From Pacificoceanicola sp048553275 (GTDB lineage: Bacteria; Pseudomonadota; Alphaproteobacteria; Rhodobacterales; Rhodobacteraceae), in NCBI RefSeq assembly GCF_048553275.1, contig NZ_JBLZMW010000002.1:62001-126000 (forward strand): 64,000 bases of DNA, read 5' to 3'. The notes under the pieces were generated by a model that did no database searches, had not been told where the DNA came from, and saw only the letters and a program-made list of their open reading frames with translations. Within the stretch, counting starts at the first letter, position 1. Each line of letters opens with the position of its first letter. This document shows positions 48,520-56,929 of the stretch, piece after piece. The position numbers and the translations under genes were made by a program.

Positions 48520-50951
48520 AGACCATGCTCTCCATGACAAACAGACTGACAGGGCTCTTTGCAGCCCTGTTTCTGACTCTGGCCACCGTGGTGCTGGCGC
48601 AGGAAGACAGCGGCATCGACTACACCTCCTGGGAGGCGCTCGCCACGCGGGCGGAGAGCACGGTGGAGGACGGCCGCGCATCGAATGCGGCACTCGAAGC
48701 GCTGCGCAGGGATCTGGCAGGTTGGCGGGATGCGTTTCTGACAGAACAGAGCACCAACGCGCCGCGCGTCGCCAGTGTGCAGGCGCAGATTGAGGCGCTT
48801 GGTCCCGTGCCACCGGAAGGCGAGAGCGAAGACCCGGAATTGGCCGCCCGCCGCGCCGAACTCAACGAACAGCTCACCCGGCTCAGCGCGCCGGGTCGCC
48901 GCGCCGAGGAGGCGTTTGTTCGCGCCGATGGCGTGATCTCCGAGATCGACACGATCATTCGCGAACGCCAGACCGACGCGCTGCTGAGCCTCGGGCCATC
49001 GCCTCTGAACCCGGCCAACTGGACCGAGGCCATGGGCTACCTGAAGCGGGCGGTTCAGGACGCGTGGTCCGAGATGCGCCGAAACGCCAGCTCGCCGGCA
49101 TTGCGCGTCGAGGCGCAGCAGAACCTGCCGCTGATCCTTGTGCTGATTGCCGCGGCCGGGATGCTGTTGTTGCGCGGCAAAGGCTGGGCCCATTCGGCGG
49201 TGGAACGCATGCGCGGTGCCACGCGGCGGGGCACAGGTGTCTGGCGGTTTGTCCTGTCCCTTGGGCAAGTCGTGCTGCCGTTTATCGGTATTTACGCGCT
49301 GACGCAGGCGCTTTTCGCCACGGGCATGGTGGGGCAACGCTGGACGGTGATCCTTGAGCAAGTGCCTCTCTGGGCCCTGATCATGCTGACGATCCGCTGG
49401 CTGGCGGATCAGAGCTTCAACGACGACGACGCCATTGCCACCATCCCGCTTGACAAGTCGGTGCGTTACCGCGCGCGCACCTATGCCAACCTGCTGTCGG
49501 TGACGTTCGTCGCGCGTTCCATCGTGCAGGCGATGATCGAATTCGACAACATTCCCGAAGCCAGCGCCGCGGTGCTGGATTTCCCGCTGCTTGCGCTGTC
49601 CGGGTTCTTCCTGTTCCGCCTTGGCCGCGTGCGCAATCAGGCGGCCCTGGCCGGCGGGTCCGAGGCGAATGCTGATGAAGGTCCGTTCCGGATGCGCTTT
49701 GCTAGGCTTCTGGGCCGGGCCGCGATGGTGGTGGGGGTTGTCGGTCCGGTGCTGGCCGCGATCGGCTATTACCGTGTTGGCGAAATGCTGATCTATCCGT
49801 TCATCGCAACGCTTGGGGTCATTGGCCTTGTGCTGGTGCTGCAGCGGGTGATCGACGATCTTTATGAACTGATCACCGGTCAGGACGGAGAACAGTCAGA
49901 CAGCCTGATCCCGGTGCTGGCCGGGTTCATGCTCGTGCTGATTTCCATGCCATTTCTTGCGCTGATCTGGGGCGCGCGGGTTGCCGATCTGACTGAAATC
50001 TGGGCGCGCTTCCGCGAGGGGTTCCAGATGGGCGATACGCGGATTTCCCCCAGCGATTTTCTCATGGTGGCCGTGGTCTTTGTGGCGCTGCTGATGATGA
50101 CGCGCCTGTTGCAGGGGGGGCTGCGCAGCACGGTTCTGCCGAAAACAAAACTCGATCAGGGCGCCCGCAATGCTGTGGTTTCCGGCGTCGGCTATGTCGG
50201 TATCATCCTCGCCACGATTATCGCCGTGACCGCTGGCGGGCTGGATCTCAGTTCGCTTGCCATCGTGGCTGGCGCGTTGTCGGTCGGTATCGGTTTTGGC
50301 CTGCAGAACATCGTTTCGAACTTCGTCTCCGGGATTATCCTCCTGATCGAGCGGCCCATCTCCGAGGGCGACTGGATCGAGGTCAGCGGGCGTCACGGCA
50401 TCGTCAAGGACATCTCCGTGCGCTCAACCCGGATCGAGACCTTCGACCGGTTTGACGTGATTGTGCCGAACACCGATCTTGTCGCGGGGCAGGTCACCAA
50501 CTACACGCGCGGCAATGTCATCGGCCGGATCATCGTGCCGGTCGGCGTCGCGTATGGCAACGACACCCGCAAGGTTGAGCGCATCCTGCTCGATATCGTG
50601 CGGCGCCACGACATGGTGCTGATGAACCCTGAGCCTTATGTGATGTTCAAGGGGTTCGGGGCCGACAGCCTCGATTTCGAGATCCGGGCCATTCTGCGCG
50701 ACATCAACGAGGGCCTTGGCGTCAAGACCGAGATGAACCACCAGATCGTCGAGCGTTTCGCTGAGGAGGGCATCGAGATCCCCTTCGCACAGCGCGACAT
50801 CTGGATTCGCAACCCGGAGGCGCTGGTGTCCCGGAAACAGGACGCCGCAGAGAACGACGACTATGTGCCCGTCGAAAAGGAGAAACGGCGCGCGGCCTCC
50901 GGGCCCGCCTTTGATCCCGGCAATGGCGGAGAAGGAGAGGGTGACCGATGA
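48516..50951 (+). CDS. MscS-family mechanosensitive channel with DUF3772-type N-terminal domain
   Basis: An 811-residue inner-membrane protein: signal-like start (to ~32), a periplasmic helical domain with coiled-coil character (about 35-200, DUF3772-like), eight or more hydrophobic segments (210-590), and the MscS core. The core has the pore-lining helix with alternating Gly/Ala (LSVGIGFGLQNIVSNFVSGI), the beta-domain ERPISEGDWIEVSGRHGIV and the C-terminal alpha/beta domain. It opens on membrane tension to release solutes. GTG 48516 overlaps the cysK stop; ATG 48525 is an alternative. The tail is charged and disordered. Confidence 0.87.
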   Translation: MKTMLSMTNRLTGLFAALFLTLATVVLAQEDSGIDYTSWEALATRAESTVEDGRASNAALEALRRDLAGWRDAFLTEQSTNAPRVASVQAQIEALGPVPPEGESEDPELAARRAELNEQLTRLSAPGRRAEEAFVRADGVISEIDTIIRERQTDALLSLGPSPLNPANWTEAMGYLKRAVQDAWSEMRRNASSPALRVEAQQNLPLILVLIAAAGMLLLRGKGWAHSAVERMRGATRRGTGVWRFVLSLGQVVLPFIGIYALTQALFATGMVGQRWTVILEQVPLWALIMLTIRWLADQSFNDDDAIATIPLDKSVRYRARTYANLLSVTFVARSIVQAMIEFDNIPEASAAVLDFPLLALSGFFLFRLGRVRNQAALAGGSEANADEGPFRMRFARLLGRAAMVVGVVGPVLAAIGYYRVGEMLIYPFIATLGVIGLVLVLQRVIDDLYELITGQDGEQSDSLIPVLAGFMLVLISMPFLALIWGARVADLTEIWARFREGFQMGDTRISPSDFLMVAVVFVALLMMTRLLQGGLRSTVLPKTKLDQGARNAVVSGVGYVGIILATIIAVTAGGLDLSSLAIVAGALSVGIGFGLQNIVSNFVSGIILLIERPISEGDWIEVSGRHGIVKDISVRSTRIETFDRFDVIVPNTDLVAGQVTNYTRGNVIGRIIVPVGVAYGNDTRKVERILLDIVRRHDMVLMNPEPYVMFKGFGADSLDFEIRAILRDINEGLGVKTEMNHQIVERFAEEGIEIPFAQRDIWIRNPEALVSRKQDAAENDDYVPVEKEKRRAASGPAFDPGNGGEGEGDR

Positions 50952-51670
50952 GTGAGCTGCTGTACCGAACAGACCCTTATCTGCGCGACGCGCCGGGACG
51001 GGTGACGGGCCATACCGAAGAGGGCGGCGTCATCGTCGAGCCTGCGCTGTTCTATCCCAAGGGCGGCGGTCAGCCGGGCGACAGCGGCTGGCTTGAATGG
51101 GACGGCAAACGCTTGCCCATCGCCACGGCGGTCAAGGCGGATGACGGCGTGCGTTCGATCCTCGTACCGGCAGAGCCGGTCGCGCTGCCGCCAAAGGGCG
51201 CGCATGTGGTGCAGGTGCTCGATTGGGAGCGGCGGCACCGGCACATGCGGGTTCATACGGCGTTGCATCTGCTGAGCGTAGTGGTGCCGCTGCCTGTCAC
51301 TGGCGGACAGATCGGGGCAGGCAGCGGTCGGCTCGATTTCATGATGCCGGAGCCGCCGAGCGACAAGGATGCGCTGGAGCGGGCTTTGAATGACATGGTG
51401 GACAAGGATCTGCCGATTGGCGAGGAGTGGATCACCGAGGCTGACCTCGCTGCAAATCCGGAACTGGTGAAGACGCTATCTGTCAAACCGCCTCGCGGCT
51501 CCGGCGCCGTGCGGCTGGTCCGCATCGGAGAGGGGCGCGATCAGGTCGATCTGCAACCCTGCGGTGGCACCCATGTTGCCAGAACCGGAGAGATCGGCGC
51601 GGTGCAGATCCGCAAGGTCGAGAACAAAGGCAAGCAGAACCGCCGGATCAGTATCATTCTGGACAATTGA
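50948..51670 (+). CDS. Alanyl-tRNA editing protein AlaX
   Basis: A stand-alone editing domain that hydrolyses Ser- or Gly-tRNA(Ala). The 240-residue product has GGGQPGDSGWL near the start, the zinc ligands H103 and H107 in RVHTALHLL (the more usual form is HTATH) and C205/H209 in QPCGGTHVA, all in the right order. The ATG overlaps the channel gene by four bases, so it is the last gene of the long phr-to-alaX co-directional run. Confidence 0.92.
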   Translation: MSELLYRTDPYLRDAPGRVTGHTEEGGVIVEPALFYPKGGGQPGDSGWLEWDGKRLPIATAVKADDGVRSILVPAEPVALPPKGAHVVQVLDWERRHRHMRVHTALHLLSVVVPLPVTGGQIGAGSGRLDFMMPEPPSDKDALERALNDMVDKDLPIGEEWITEADLAANPELVKTLSVKPPRGSGAVRLVRIGEGRDQVDLQPCGGTHVARTGEIGAVQIRKVENKGKQNRRISIILDN

Positions 51671-51838
51671 CTGGCGGGTGCCCGTCTGTTCGGTCGGCCA
51701 TCGTGCGATCGAAGCCAGTGCGGACGTGTTTTCGCAGTCGCGGATCTGTGTCGTATGTCCCGGTCAGGATGAGGAAGCCGGTCGGCTCCTCATCGCGAAA
51801 AGCGGGCCACGTCTTGCAACGTCACCAAAGCAAGACAC

Positions 51839-52252
51839 TCATCGCTTCTTGAGCGGCGTTCCATAGAGTTCCATTCGGTGGCCGGTGAGGCGATAGCCGA
51901 GTTTTCGCGCGATTTTCTCCTGCAAAGCCTCGATCTCCGGATCGACGAATTCGATGACCTTGCCGGTTGTCATGTCGATCAGGTGGTCGTGGTGATCGCG
52001 TTTGGCATCCTCATAGCGGGCGCGGCCGTCGCCGAAGTCCACCTTGTCGAGAATCCCGGATTCCTCGAAGAGTTTCACAGTGCGGTAGACCGTGGCAATG
52101 GAGATGCGCGGATCGACGCGGGCGGCGCGCGCGTGCAGCTCCTCGGCGTCCGGATGATCGCGGGAGGTTTCGAGAACCTCCGCGATCGTCCGGCGCTGAC
52201 CGGTCATCCGCAGCCCCTTGGCGCGGCATCTTTGCAGGATGGTGTCACTCAT
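51839..52252 (-). CDS. fur: Fur-family metalloregulator (Fur/Mur type)
   Basis: A metal-responsive repressor of 137 residues: winged helix with MTGQRRTIAEVLETSRDHPDAEEL and SIATVYRTVKLFEESGIL (recognition helix), then the regulatory site RYEDAKRDHHDHLIDMTTGKV with the HHDHL metal ligands, and a dimerisation end IEALQEKIARKLGYRL. The structural zinc CxxC pairs of classical Fur are absent, as in alphaproteobacterial Fur, where the protein often acts as a manganese sensor (Mur). Whether it senses Fe or Mn is not readable. The ATG is 52252; it converges with the alaX gene across 168 bases. Confidence 0.88.
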   Translation of the reverse strand: MSDTILQRCRAKGLRMTGQRRTIAEVLETSRDHPDAEELHARAARVDPRISIATVYRTVKLFEESGILDKVDFGDGRARYEDAKRDHHDHLIDMTTGKVIEFVDPEIEALQEKIARKLGYRLTGHRMELYGTPLKKR

Positions 52253-52297
52253 AGGCGGGCCTTTGTCGCGGGTTCGACCCTTTTGGCAAAAGCCGCG

Positions 52298-53173
52298 TCA
52301 GGCGTAAAGCGGTTGCAGGCCCATTTGCATGTGCAGCGTGTTCACGGTCGGCTCGTCCAGCTCCATCGCCTTGGCGAGGGCGTCGAGGTACTGGGCCTCT
52401 GCTGCCGTGTCGACGCGGATGGTCATCAGCGACGCGCTGTAGACCTGCGTGCGCAGGGGCGGTGGCGTGTCGGCACCGAGGGCCTTTGCATCGACGGGCG
52501 CAGCAAGTTGCTCCTGTACGAAGGCCATGTCCGCGTCGTCGGCATCATCGCCCAGGGTTTCCAGGATCTTGGCTTTCTCCGCCGCGTCAATGCCGCCATC
52601 GGCCTTGGCCGCCTGGATCATGGCGCGCAGCATGAGGGCGGCCATTTTCTCGCCTTCGGGGTTGCTGTCCTTGGTGTTGAAGGCGTCGAGCATCGCGCCG
52701 GCGCCCTTGCCCTGTGCGGCGGCAGCGGCGCCGCCGGCGGCGGCAAGCATGCCCGCCAGGCCGGTGCCGCCGCTGCCGAGTTTGGACAGCAGGCCGGAGC
52801 TGTCGGCGCTGGCGGCAGACTGGCCGCCGCCGATGGCACCCATCATTGCGGATAGGTCCATGTTACCAGTCTGGAACTGCTTCATCATGTCGGCCATGGG
52901 GTTGCCCCCGGTCGTGTCGCCCATGCCCTGCATCATCGCGCCGAGACCGCCCTGCTTGAAGGTGTCCATCATGGAATTCAGAGGGTTATCAGGCATGTCG
53001 GGCATTTTTCCGGAAAGCGCCTGACCCATCTGCGCCTGTGTCGCGCTTGCGGGATGCGCGCCCTTGATCTGTGCGCCGCCTCCGAGCAGGCCGGTTCCGC
53101 CCGACAAGCGATCGACGCCCCGCGCCGCGGCGTACCCGATTGCGATCTTGGCCAATGTTCCCATAAGACCCAT
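52298..53173 (-). CDS. DUF533/TerB-like tellurite-resistance-family protein
   Basis: A 291-residue protein. The first ~180 residues are Gly/Met/Ala-rich and of low complexity (MMQGMGDTTGGNPMADMMKQ; AAAGGAAAAAQGKGAG) after a start resembling YebE-type proteins (GTLAKIAIGYAAARGVDRL). The last ~110 residues (ALMLRAMIQAAKADGGIDAAE onward, with EAQYLDALAKAMELDE) form the helical TerB-like/DUF533 domain with acidic metal-binding-type positions. The N-terminal hydrophobic part suggests membrane association. Function unknown; the nearby tellurite genes may be coincidence. Confidence 0.75.
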   Translation of the reverse strand: MGLMGTLAKIAIGYAAARGVDRLSGGTGLLGGGAQIKGAHPASATQAQMGQALSGKMPDMPDNPLNSMMDTFKQGGLGAMMQGMGDTTGGNPMADMMKQFQTGNMDLSAMMGAIGGGQSAASADSSGLLSKLGSGGTGLAGMLAAAGGAAAAAQGKGAGAMLDAFNTKDSNPEGEKMAALMLRAMIQAAKADGGIDAAEKAKILETLGDDADDADMAFVQEQLAAPVDAKALGADTPPPLRTQVYSASLMTIRVDTAAEAQYLDALAKAMELDEPTVNTLHMQMGLQPLYA

Positions 53174-53279
53174 GACGTTCTCCTTCCCGCTGTGCTGGAT
53201 TTCTCCCTATCCGCGCAGAGTGGCAGATTTTTCAAGCAGAGTCACAGGGTTGATTGACGACGGCGTCATTCCGGTGTCC

Positions 53280-54179
53280 ATGGCTGGTATGGAACGCAAG
53301 GATGGAATGGATCTGGCCGGGGCGGCGGGGATGGTGGCGTTTGCCTCCATTCTGGCGTTGAACCAGGTGGTGATCAAGGTAACGAACGGGGGATTCGGGC
53401 CGGTGTTCGGAGCGGGGCTGCGCTCGGTGCTGGCGCTGGGTGTCTTGTTCATCTGGGTGGCCGTGACGCGGCGGCCGATCCGTGGCTTGAGGGAAAGCCT
53501 GTGGCCGGGGCTGCTGCTCGGGGTGCTCTTCAGTGTCGAATTTATCTTTTTGTTTCTGGCGCTTGACTATACGACGGTCTCCCGCTCCGCGATCCTGTTC
53601 TACTCCATGCCGGTCTGGCTTGCGCTGACGGCGCATTTCGTTTTGCCGGGCGAAGTGCTCTCGGCGCGGCGTATGGTGGGGTTGGTTTTGGCGATGGCGG
53701 GGGTTGTGTGGGCGTTGGCGGACCCGGCGAGCCTGCGGGCGGGGAGCCTGTTTGGCGATTCTCTGGCGCTTGGCGGGGCGCTGTGCTGGGCCGGGATCGC
53801 GCTCACTGTGCGCCTGACAAAAGTCTCGCAACTCACTGCAGAGACACAACTTTTTTGGCAATTGGCGGTCTCGGCGGTGGTGCTTTGTGCGGTGGCGCCG
53901 GGGTTTGGGCCGTTGATGCGGGAGGCGAGCTGGCTGCATTGGGCCGGGATGGGATATCAGGCGGTGCTGGTGGCCAGCCTCGGATTCCTGTTCTGGCTGC
54001 GGCTGATGGCGGTCTATCCGGCGTCCGATATTGCGGCATTTTCCTTTTTATCCCCGGTGCTTGCGGTCGGTTTCGGTTGGGCGCTGCTGGACGAGCCGGT
54101 GGGTCCGGGCTTCATCGGGGCGCTGGGGCTTGTCGCGGTGGGGATCGTGCTCATCAACCTGCGGCGCAAGCGCCGTTAA
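53280..54179 (+). CDS. DMT superfamily (EamA) transporter
   Basis: An inner-membrane permease of ~299 residues with ten hydrophobic segments in two EamA repeats. Repeat one has SILALNQVVIKV and FLALDYTTVSRSAILFYSMPVW. Repeat two has LGGALCWAGIALTVRL and YPASDIAAFSFLSPVLAVGFGWALLDEPV, the standard end of each repeat, before a basic tail. ATG 53280 is used here, but ATG 53289 or the in-frame GTG 53274 are equally possible since no strong binding site is visible. The substrate is unknown; this group exports or imports amino acids, nucleosides or sugar derivatives. Confidence 0.82.
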   Translation: MAGMERKDGMDLAGAAGMVAFASILALNQVVIKVTNGGFGPVFGAGLRSVLALGVLFIWVAVTRRPIRGLRESLWPGLLLGVLFSVEFIFLFLALDYTTVSRSAILFYSMPVWLALTAHFVLPGEVLSARRMVGLVLAMAGVVWALADPASLRAGSLFGDSLALGGALCWAGIALTVRLTKVSQLTAETQLFWQLAVSAVVLCAVAPGFGPLMREASWLHWAGMGYQAVLVASLGFLFWLRLMAVYPASDIAAFSFLSPVLAVGFGWALLDEPVGPGFIGALGLVAVGIVLINLRRKRR

Positions 54180-54245
54180 CGCCCCGTCCGGCGCGGTTAA
54201 CGGGGCGTCCGGTCCCCCGTTGCGCAGGAGGAGGTATCGAAAGTC

Positions 54246-54346
54246 GGTACAAAATTCGCCGAGTTCGGTACAAATTGGGGCAGACCAAACCGGCTCGTCC
54301 GGAGGCCGTTTCCGGCGTTTGGTACGATTCTCCCCGAGTTTGGTAC
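54246..54346. repeat. Two pairs of GGTAC repeats with 21-base period between convergent genes
   Basis: GGTAC occurs at 54246, 54267, 54321 and 54342. Within each pair the distance is exactly 21 bases and the second copy is preceded by CGAGTTY and followed by AAA. The pairs are 75 bases apart. They lie in a 257-base gap between the ends of a DMT transporter and selO, where no promoter is expected. Confidence 0.6.
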
Positions 54347-54436
54347 AAAACCCGACGTGGGCATGAGGCTTTGCCCCCTGCCAGCGTCCGATTGCGCATT
54401 CCCTTGCGGCAAGGAGCGTTAACCCCTCGCGTGACG

Positions 54437-55855
54437 TTACGTCCCGCAGAAGGTCGCGGTGACTTCCTGATCGCGGGTCGGGGCGGTGCGTAGATCCGCG
54501 AACTCGGGGGCACTCTCGTAGGGATTGGCCAGCGCCGCGCCCAAGCGGTGGAAGAGGTCGTCGTCGCCCTGAACGGATGCGGCGATCATCTCTTCGATGC
54601 GGTGATTGCGCGGGATGATCGCCGGGTTGCTGCGCGCCATGAGCGCCTGCGGCTCCGGCTCATCCGTGATGCGCTCCTGCCAGCGGGCGTGCCACGCATC
54701 GAAGGCGTCGCGGTCGGCGATCTGGTCGCGGGCGGTGCCGTCCACAAGCGCGCGGAAGGTGTTGGTAAAGTCCGAGGCACCGTTTTGCATGAGCATGAGC
54801 AGATCCCCGATGAGCTGTGCGTCCTCGGGGGCGGGCTCTGAAATGCCGAGCTTGGCGGCAAAGCGCCGGGTCCATTCGGCGCGCAGGGTGTCGGCGGCGG
54901 CGTGGATGATCTCGGTAAACGCGGTGACGGCCTTGTCCTGGTCGTCGGTGAGCGGAACGAGGGCGGTGGCGAGCTGCGCCATGTTCCACAGGATGATGTC
55001 CGCCTGCGCTGCATAGGCATAGCGCCCGAAGCGGTCGATCGAGGAGAAGCGTTTGTCCGGGTGGTAGGCGTCGAGGAAGGCGCAGGGGCCATAGTCGATG
55101 GTCTCGCCCGAGAGGGTGCAGTTGTCTGTGTTCATCACGCCGTGGATGAAGCCCAGCGACATCCAGTGCGCAACGAGGCGGGTCTGCCGGTCGCAGACCT
55201 CGGCCAGCATGTCGGCGGGGGTGTGCGCCTCCGGGTAATGGCGGCCCTGTGTGTAGTCGAAGAGGGTTTGCAGCGTGTCGTAATCGCGGCGGGCGGCGAA
55301 GACCTGAAAGGTGCCGACGCGGATGTGGCTGGAGGCGACACGGGTGAGCACCGCGCCGGGCAGGGGCCGGTCGCGGATGACCTCTTCGCCGGTGCGGGTG
55401 GCGGCGAGGGCGCGGGTGGTTGGCACGCCAAGCGCGTGCATGGCCTCGGAGACGACGTATTCGCGCAGCACCGGGCCGAGCCACGCGCGGCCATCCCCCC
55501 GGCGGGCGAAGGGCGTGGGGCCGGAGCCTTTGAGCTGAATGTCGCGGCGAATGCCGTTGGTGTCGACGACCTCGCCCAGCAGCACGGCGCGGCCATCGCC
55601 AAGCTGGGGATTGAAGTTGCCGAACTGATGCCCGGCATAGAGCTGGGCGATGGGGGTTGCGCCTTCGGGCAGTGCCGTGCCGGCGAAGAGCGCGGCCAGG
55701 CGCGGATCGTCGGTGCCGGTGATGCCAAGCTCCGCCGCGAGCGGCGCGTTGAAGGCGATGAGCGAGGGCGCCTTGACAGGGGTCGGGCGCTGCGGGGCGA
55801 AAAAGCCCTGAGGCAGGCGCGCATAGCTGTTGTCGAAGGGGATGTGCAGGGTCAT
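54437..55855 (-). CDS. selO: Protein adenylyltransferase SelO (YdiU family)
   Basis: A pseudokinase-fold enzyme that AMPylates proteins in redox homeostasis. In 472 residues: the start FDNSYARLPQGFFAPQRPTP, YAGHQFGNFNPQLGDGRAVLLGE, QLKGSGPTPFARRGDGRAWLGP (nucleotide-binding Lys/Arg), HALGVPTTRALA, and the metal-binding NTDNCTLSGETIDYGPCAFLD with Asn and Asp. Bacterial SelO lacks selenocysteine and usually ends with a conserved Cys; here the end reads VTATFCGT, so the Cys is kept. It is first of a minus-strand unit reading from the two GNAT genes. Confidence 0.93.
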   Translation of the reverse strand: MTLHIPFDNSYARLPQGFFAPQRPTPVKAPSLIAFNAPLAAELGITGTDDPRLAALFAGTALPEGATPIAQLYAGHQFGNFNPQLGDGRAVLLGEVVDTNGIRRDIQLKGSGPTPFARRGDGRAWLGPVLREYVVSEAMHALGVPTTRALAATRTGEEVIRDRPLPGAVLTRVASSHIRVGTFQVFAARRDYDTLQTLFDYTQGRHYPEAHTPADMLAEVCDRQTRLVAHWMSLGFIHGVMNTDNCTLSGETIDYGPCAFLDAYHPDKRFSSIDRFGRYAYAAQADIILWNMAQLATALVPLTDDQDKAVTAFTEIIHAAADTLRAEWTRRFAAKLGISEPAPEDAQLIGDLLMLMQNGASDFTNTFRALVDGTARDQIADRDAFDAWHARWQERITDEPEPQALMARSNPAIIPRNHRIEEMIAASVQGDDDLFHRLGAALANPYESAPEFADLRTAPTRDQEVTATFCGT

Positions 55856-55858
55856 GGG

Positions 55859-56335
55859 CTACAGATAGTCCGGATCGAGCGGTTTTTCCATGGTGATGGA
55901 GGTGGGTCGGGTGAAACCGGGGTGTGCCTTCTGCGCGGTTTTGACAAAGCCGAGGGCGGCGAAGGCGGCGTGGTTGCCGGTGAGTTCGATGCGGGTTTCG
56001 AGCTGGAGCTTCGGCAGGGTCAGGCGGCGGGCGAGGGTTTCGGCCGCCGCGATGAAGGCGCGGCCAAGGCCGCTGCGCTGCGCGTCGGGGGCGATGGCGA
56101 GTTTGCCGATGTAGAGCGCGTCCGGGCGCGGCGCGAAAAAGGCGCATCCGGTCAGCGGCGTACCGCATAGGTAGAGGTGCTCGCTCCGGGCTTTCGCGGC
56201 GAGGGATTGCGGTGTCAGGCGGTGCGCGGAGGAGGGCGGGTCGATGATCCCGTCCATCTCGGCAAAGCTGCGGCGGATCAAGGTCAGCAGCGCGTCCCAG
56301 TCGGAGAAATCGGCGGGCGCGGGGGCGGGCGTCAC
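55859..56335 (-). CDS. GNAT family N-acetyltransferase
   Basis: A 158-residue acetyl-CoA-dependent acyltransferase. The core has DALYIGKLAIAPDAQRSGLGRAFIAAAE, the strand beta4/pyrophosphate-binding loop (Q-R-S-G-L-G-R), preceded by GCAFFAPRP and followed by ETRIELTGNHAAFAALGFV. Its ATG overlaps the upstream GNAT stop by four bases, and it ends four bases before selO, so the three genes are co-transcribed. Acceptor unknown. Confidence 0.85.
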   Translation of the reverse strand: MTPAPAPADFSDWDALLTLIRRSFAEMDGIIDPPSSAHRLTPQSLAAKARSEHLYLCGTPLTGCAFFAPRPDALYIGKLAIAPDAQRSGLGRAFIAAAETLARRLTLPKLQLETRIELTGNHAAFAALGFVKTAQKAHPGFTRPTSITMEKPLDPDYL

Positions 56336-56778
56336 AGGATGCGGCTCATGTACATCTGGTCCTCGCGCGGGGCAAAGCGGGCGCGGCGGTAGAAGCCGAT
56401 GAGCCGTTCGTCCGAGCGCGCGGCTTCGAGGTGCAGGGCCTTGACCCCGGCTTCCTTCATGGCCTTGGCAATGCCGTTCAGCGCCTCGAACCCCATGCCG
56501 CGCTTGCGCACGGCGGGGCGGATGTACAGCTCGTCGACGATGGCGTCGAGACCGCCGAACTCAAGGCTCCAGCCGAAGGTGATGCAGATGTAGCCGACCG
56601 GCGCGCGGCGCGGTCCGATGAGCCAGATCGCGCCATGCGGCGAGCCGTCGAGGATCGGGGCGACGGCCTGCGTGATGTGATCGGCATCGCTGGCGAAGCC
56701 TTTCTCGGCGTGGAAGGCGGCGACGAGCGGCAGAAGCTTGTCCGCGTCCTCTTCGGCGGCGAGATGGAGCGATTTCAT
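56332..56778 (-). CDS. GNAT family N-acetyltransferase
   Basis: A 148-residue GNAT with the acetyl-CoA loop in VDELYIRPAVRKRGMGFEALNGI (R-K-R-G-M-G) and LHLEAARSDERLIGFYRRARF at the end, the Asn/Tyr region of the family. ATG 56778 follows AGG at four bases; the frame to 56793 is less likely. It is first in a minus-strand operon with a second GNAT and selO. Substrate unknown; the tandem pair probably arose from different ancestors since their cores differ. Confidence 0.85.
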   Translation of the reverse strand: MKSLHLAAEEDADKLLPLVAAFHAEKGFASDADHITQAVAPILDGSPHGAIWLIGPRRAPVGYICITFGWSLEFGGLDAIVDELYIRPAVRKRGMGFEALNGIAKAMKEAGVKALHLEAARSDERLIGFYRRARFAPREDQMYMSRIL

Positions 56779-56929
56779 GGGACCTGTCCGCAAATGATGT
56801 GTTGCGGGCGGACCCTATGCCCGTGGCCGGGGCGAGGCAAGCGGCGGAGGGGGATTTGCGCGGTGTCGGGGCGGGATCGGCGGAGGGGCGCCGTTCGCGC
56901 CCCGCCGCCCGTCCCGCCGCCCGGATTGA

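Noticed and set aside
56885..56902. GGGGCG/CGCCCC hairpin downstream of the nucleoside hydrolase as a terminator
   Set aside because: Very GC-rich region where such pairings are frequent, and no U-run on either strand.
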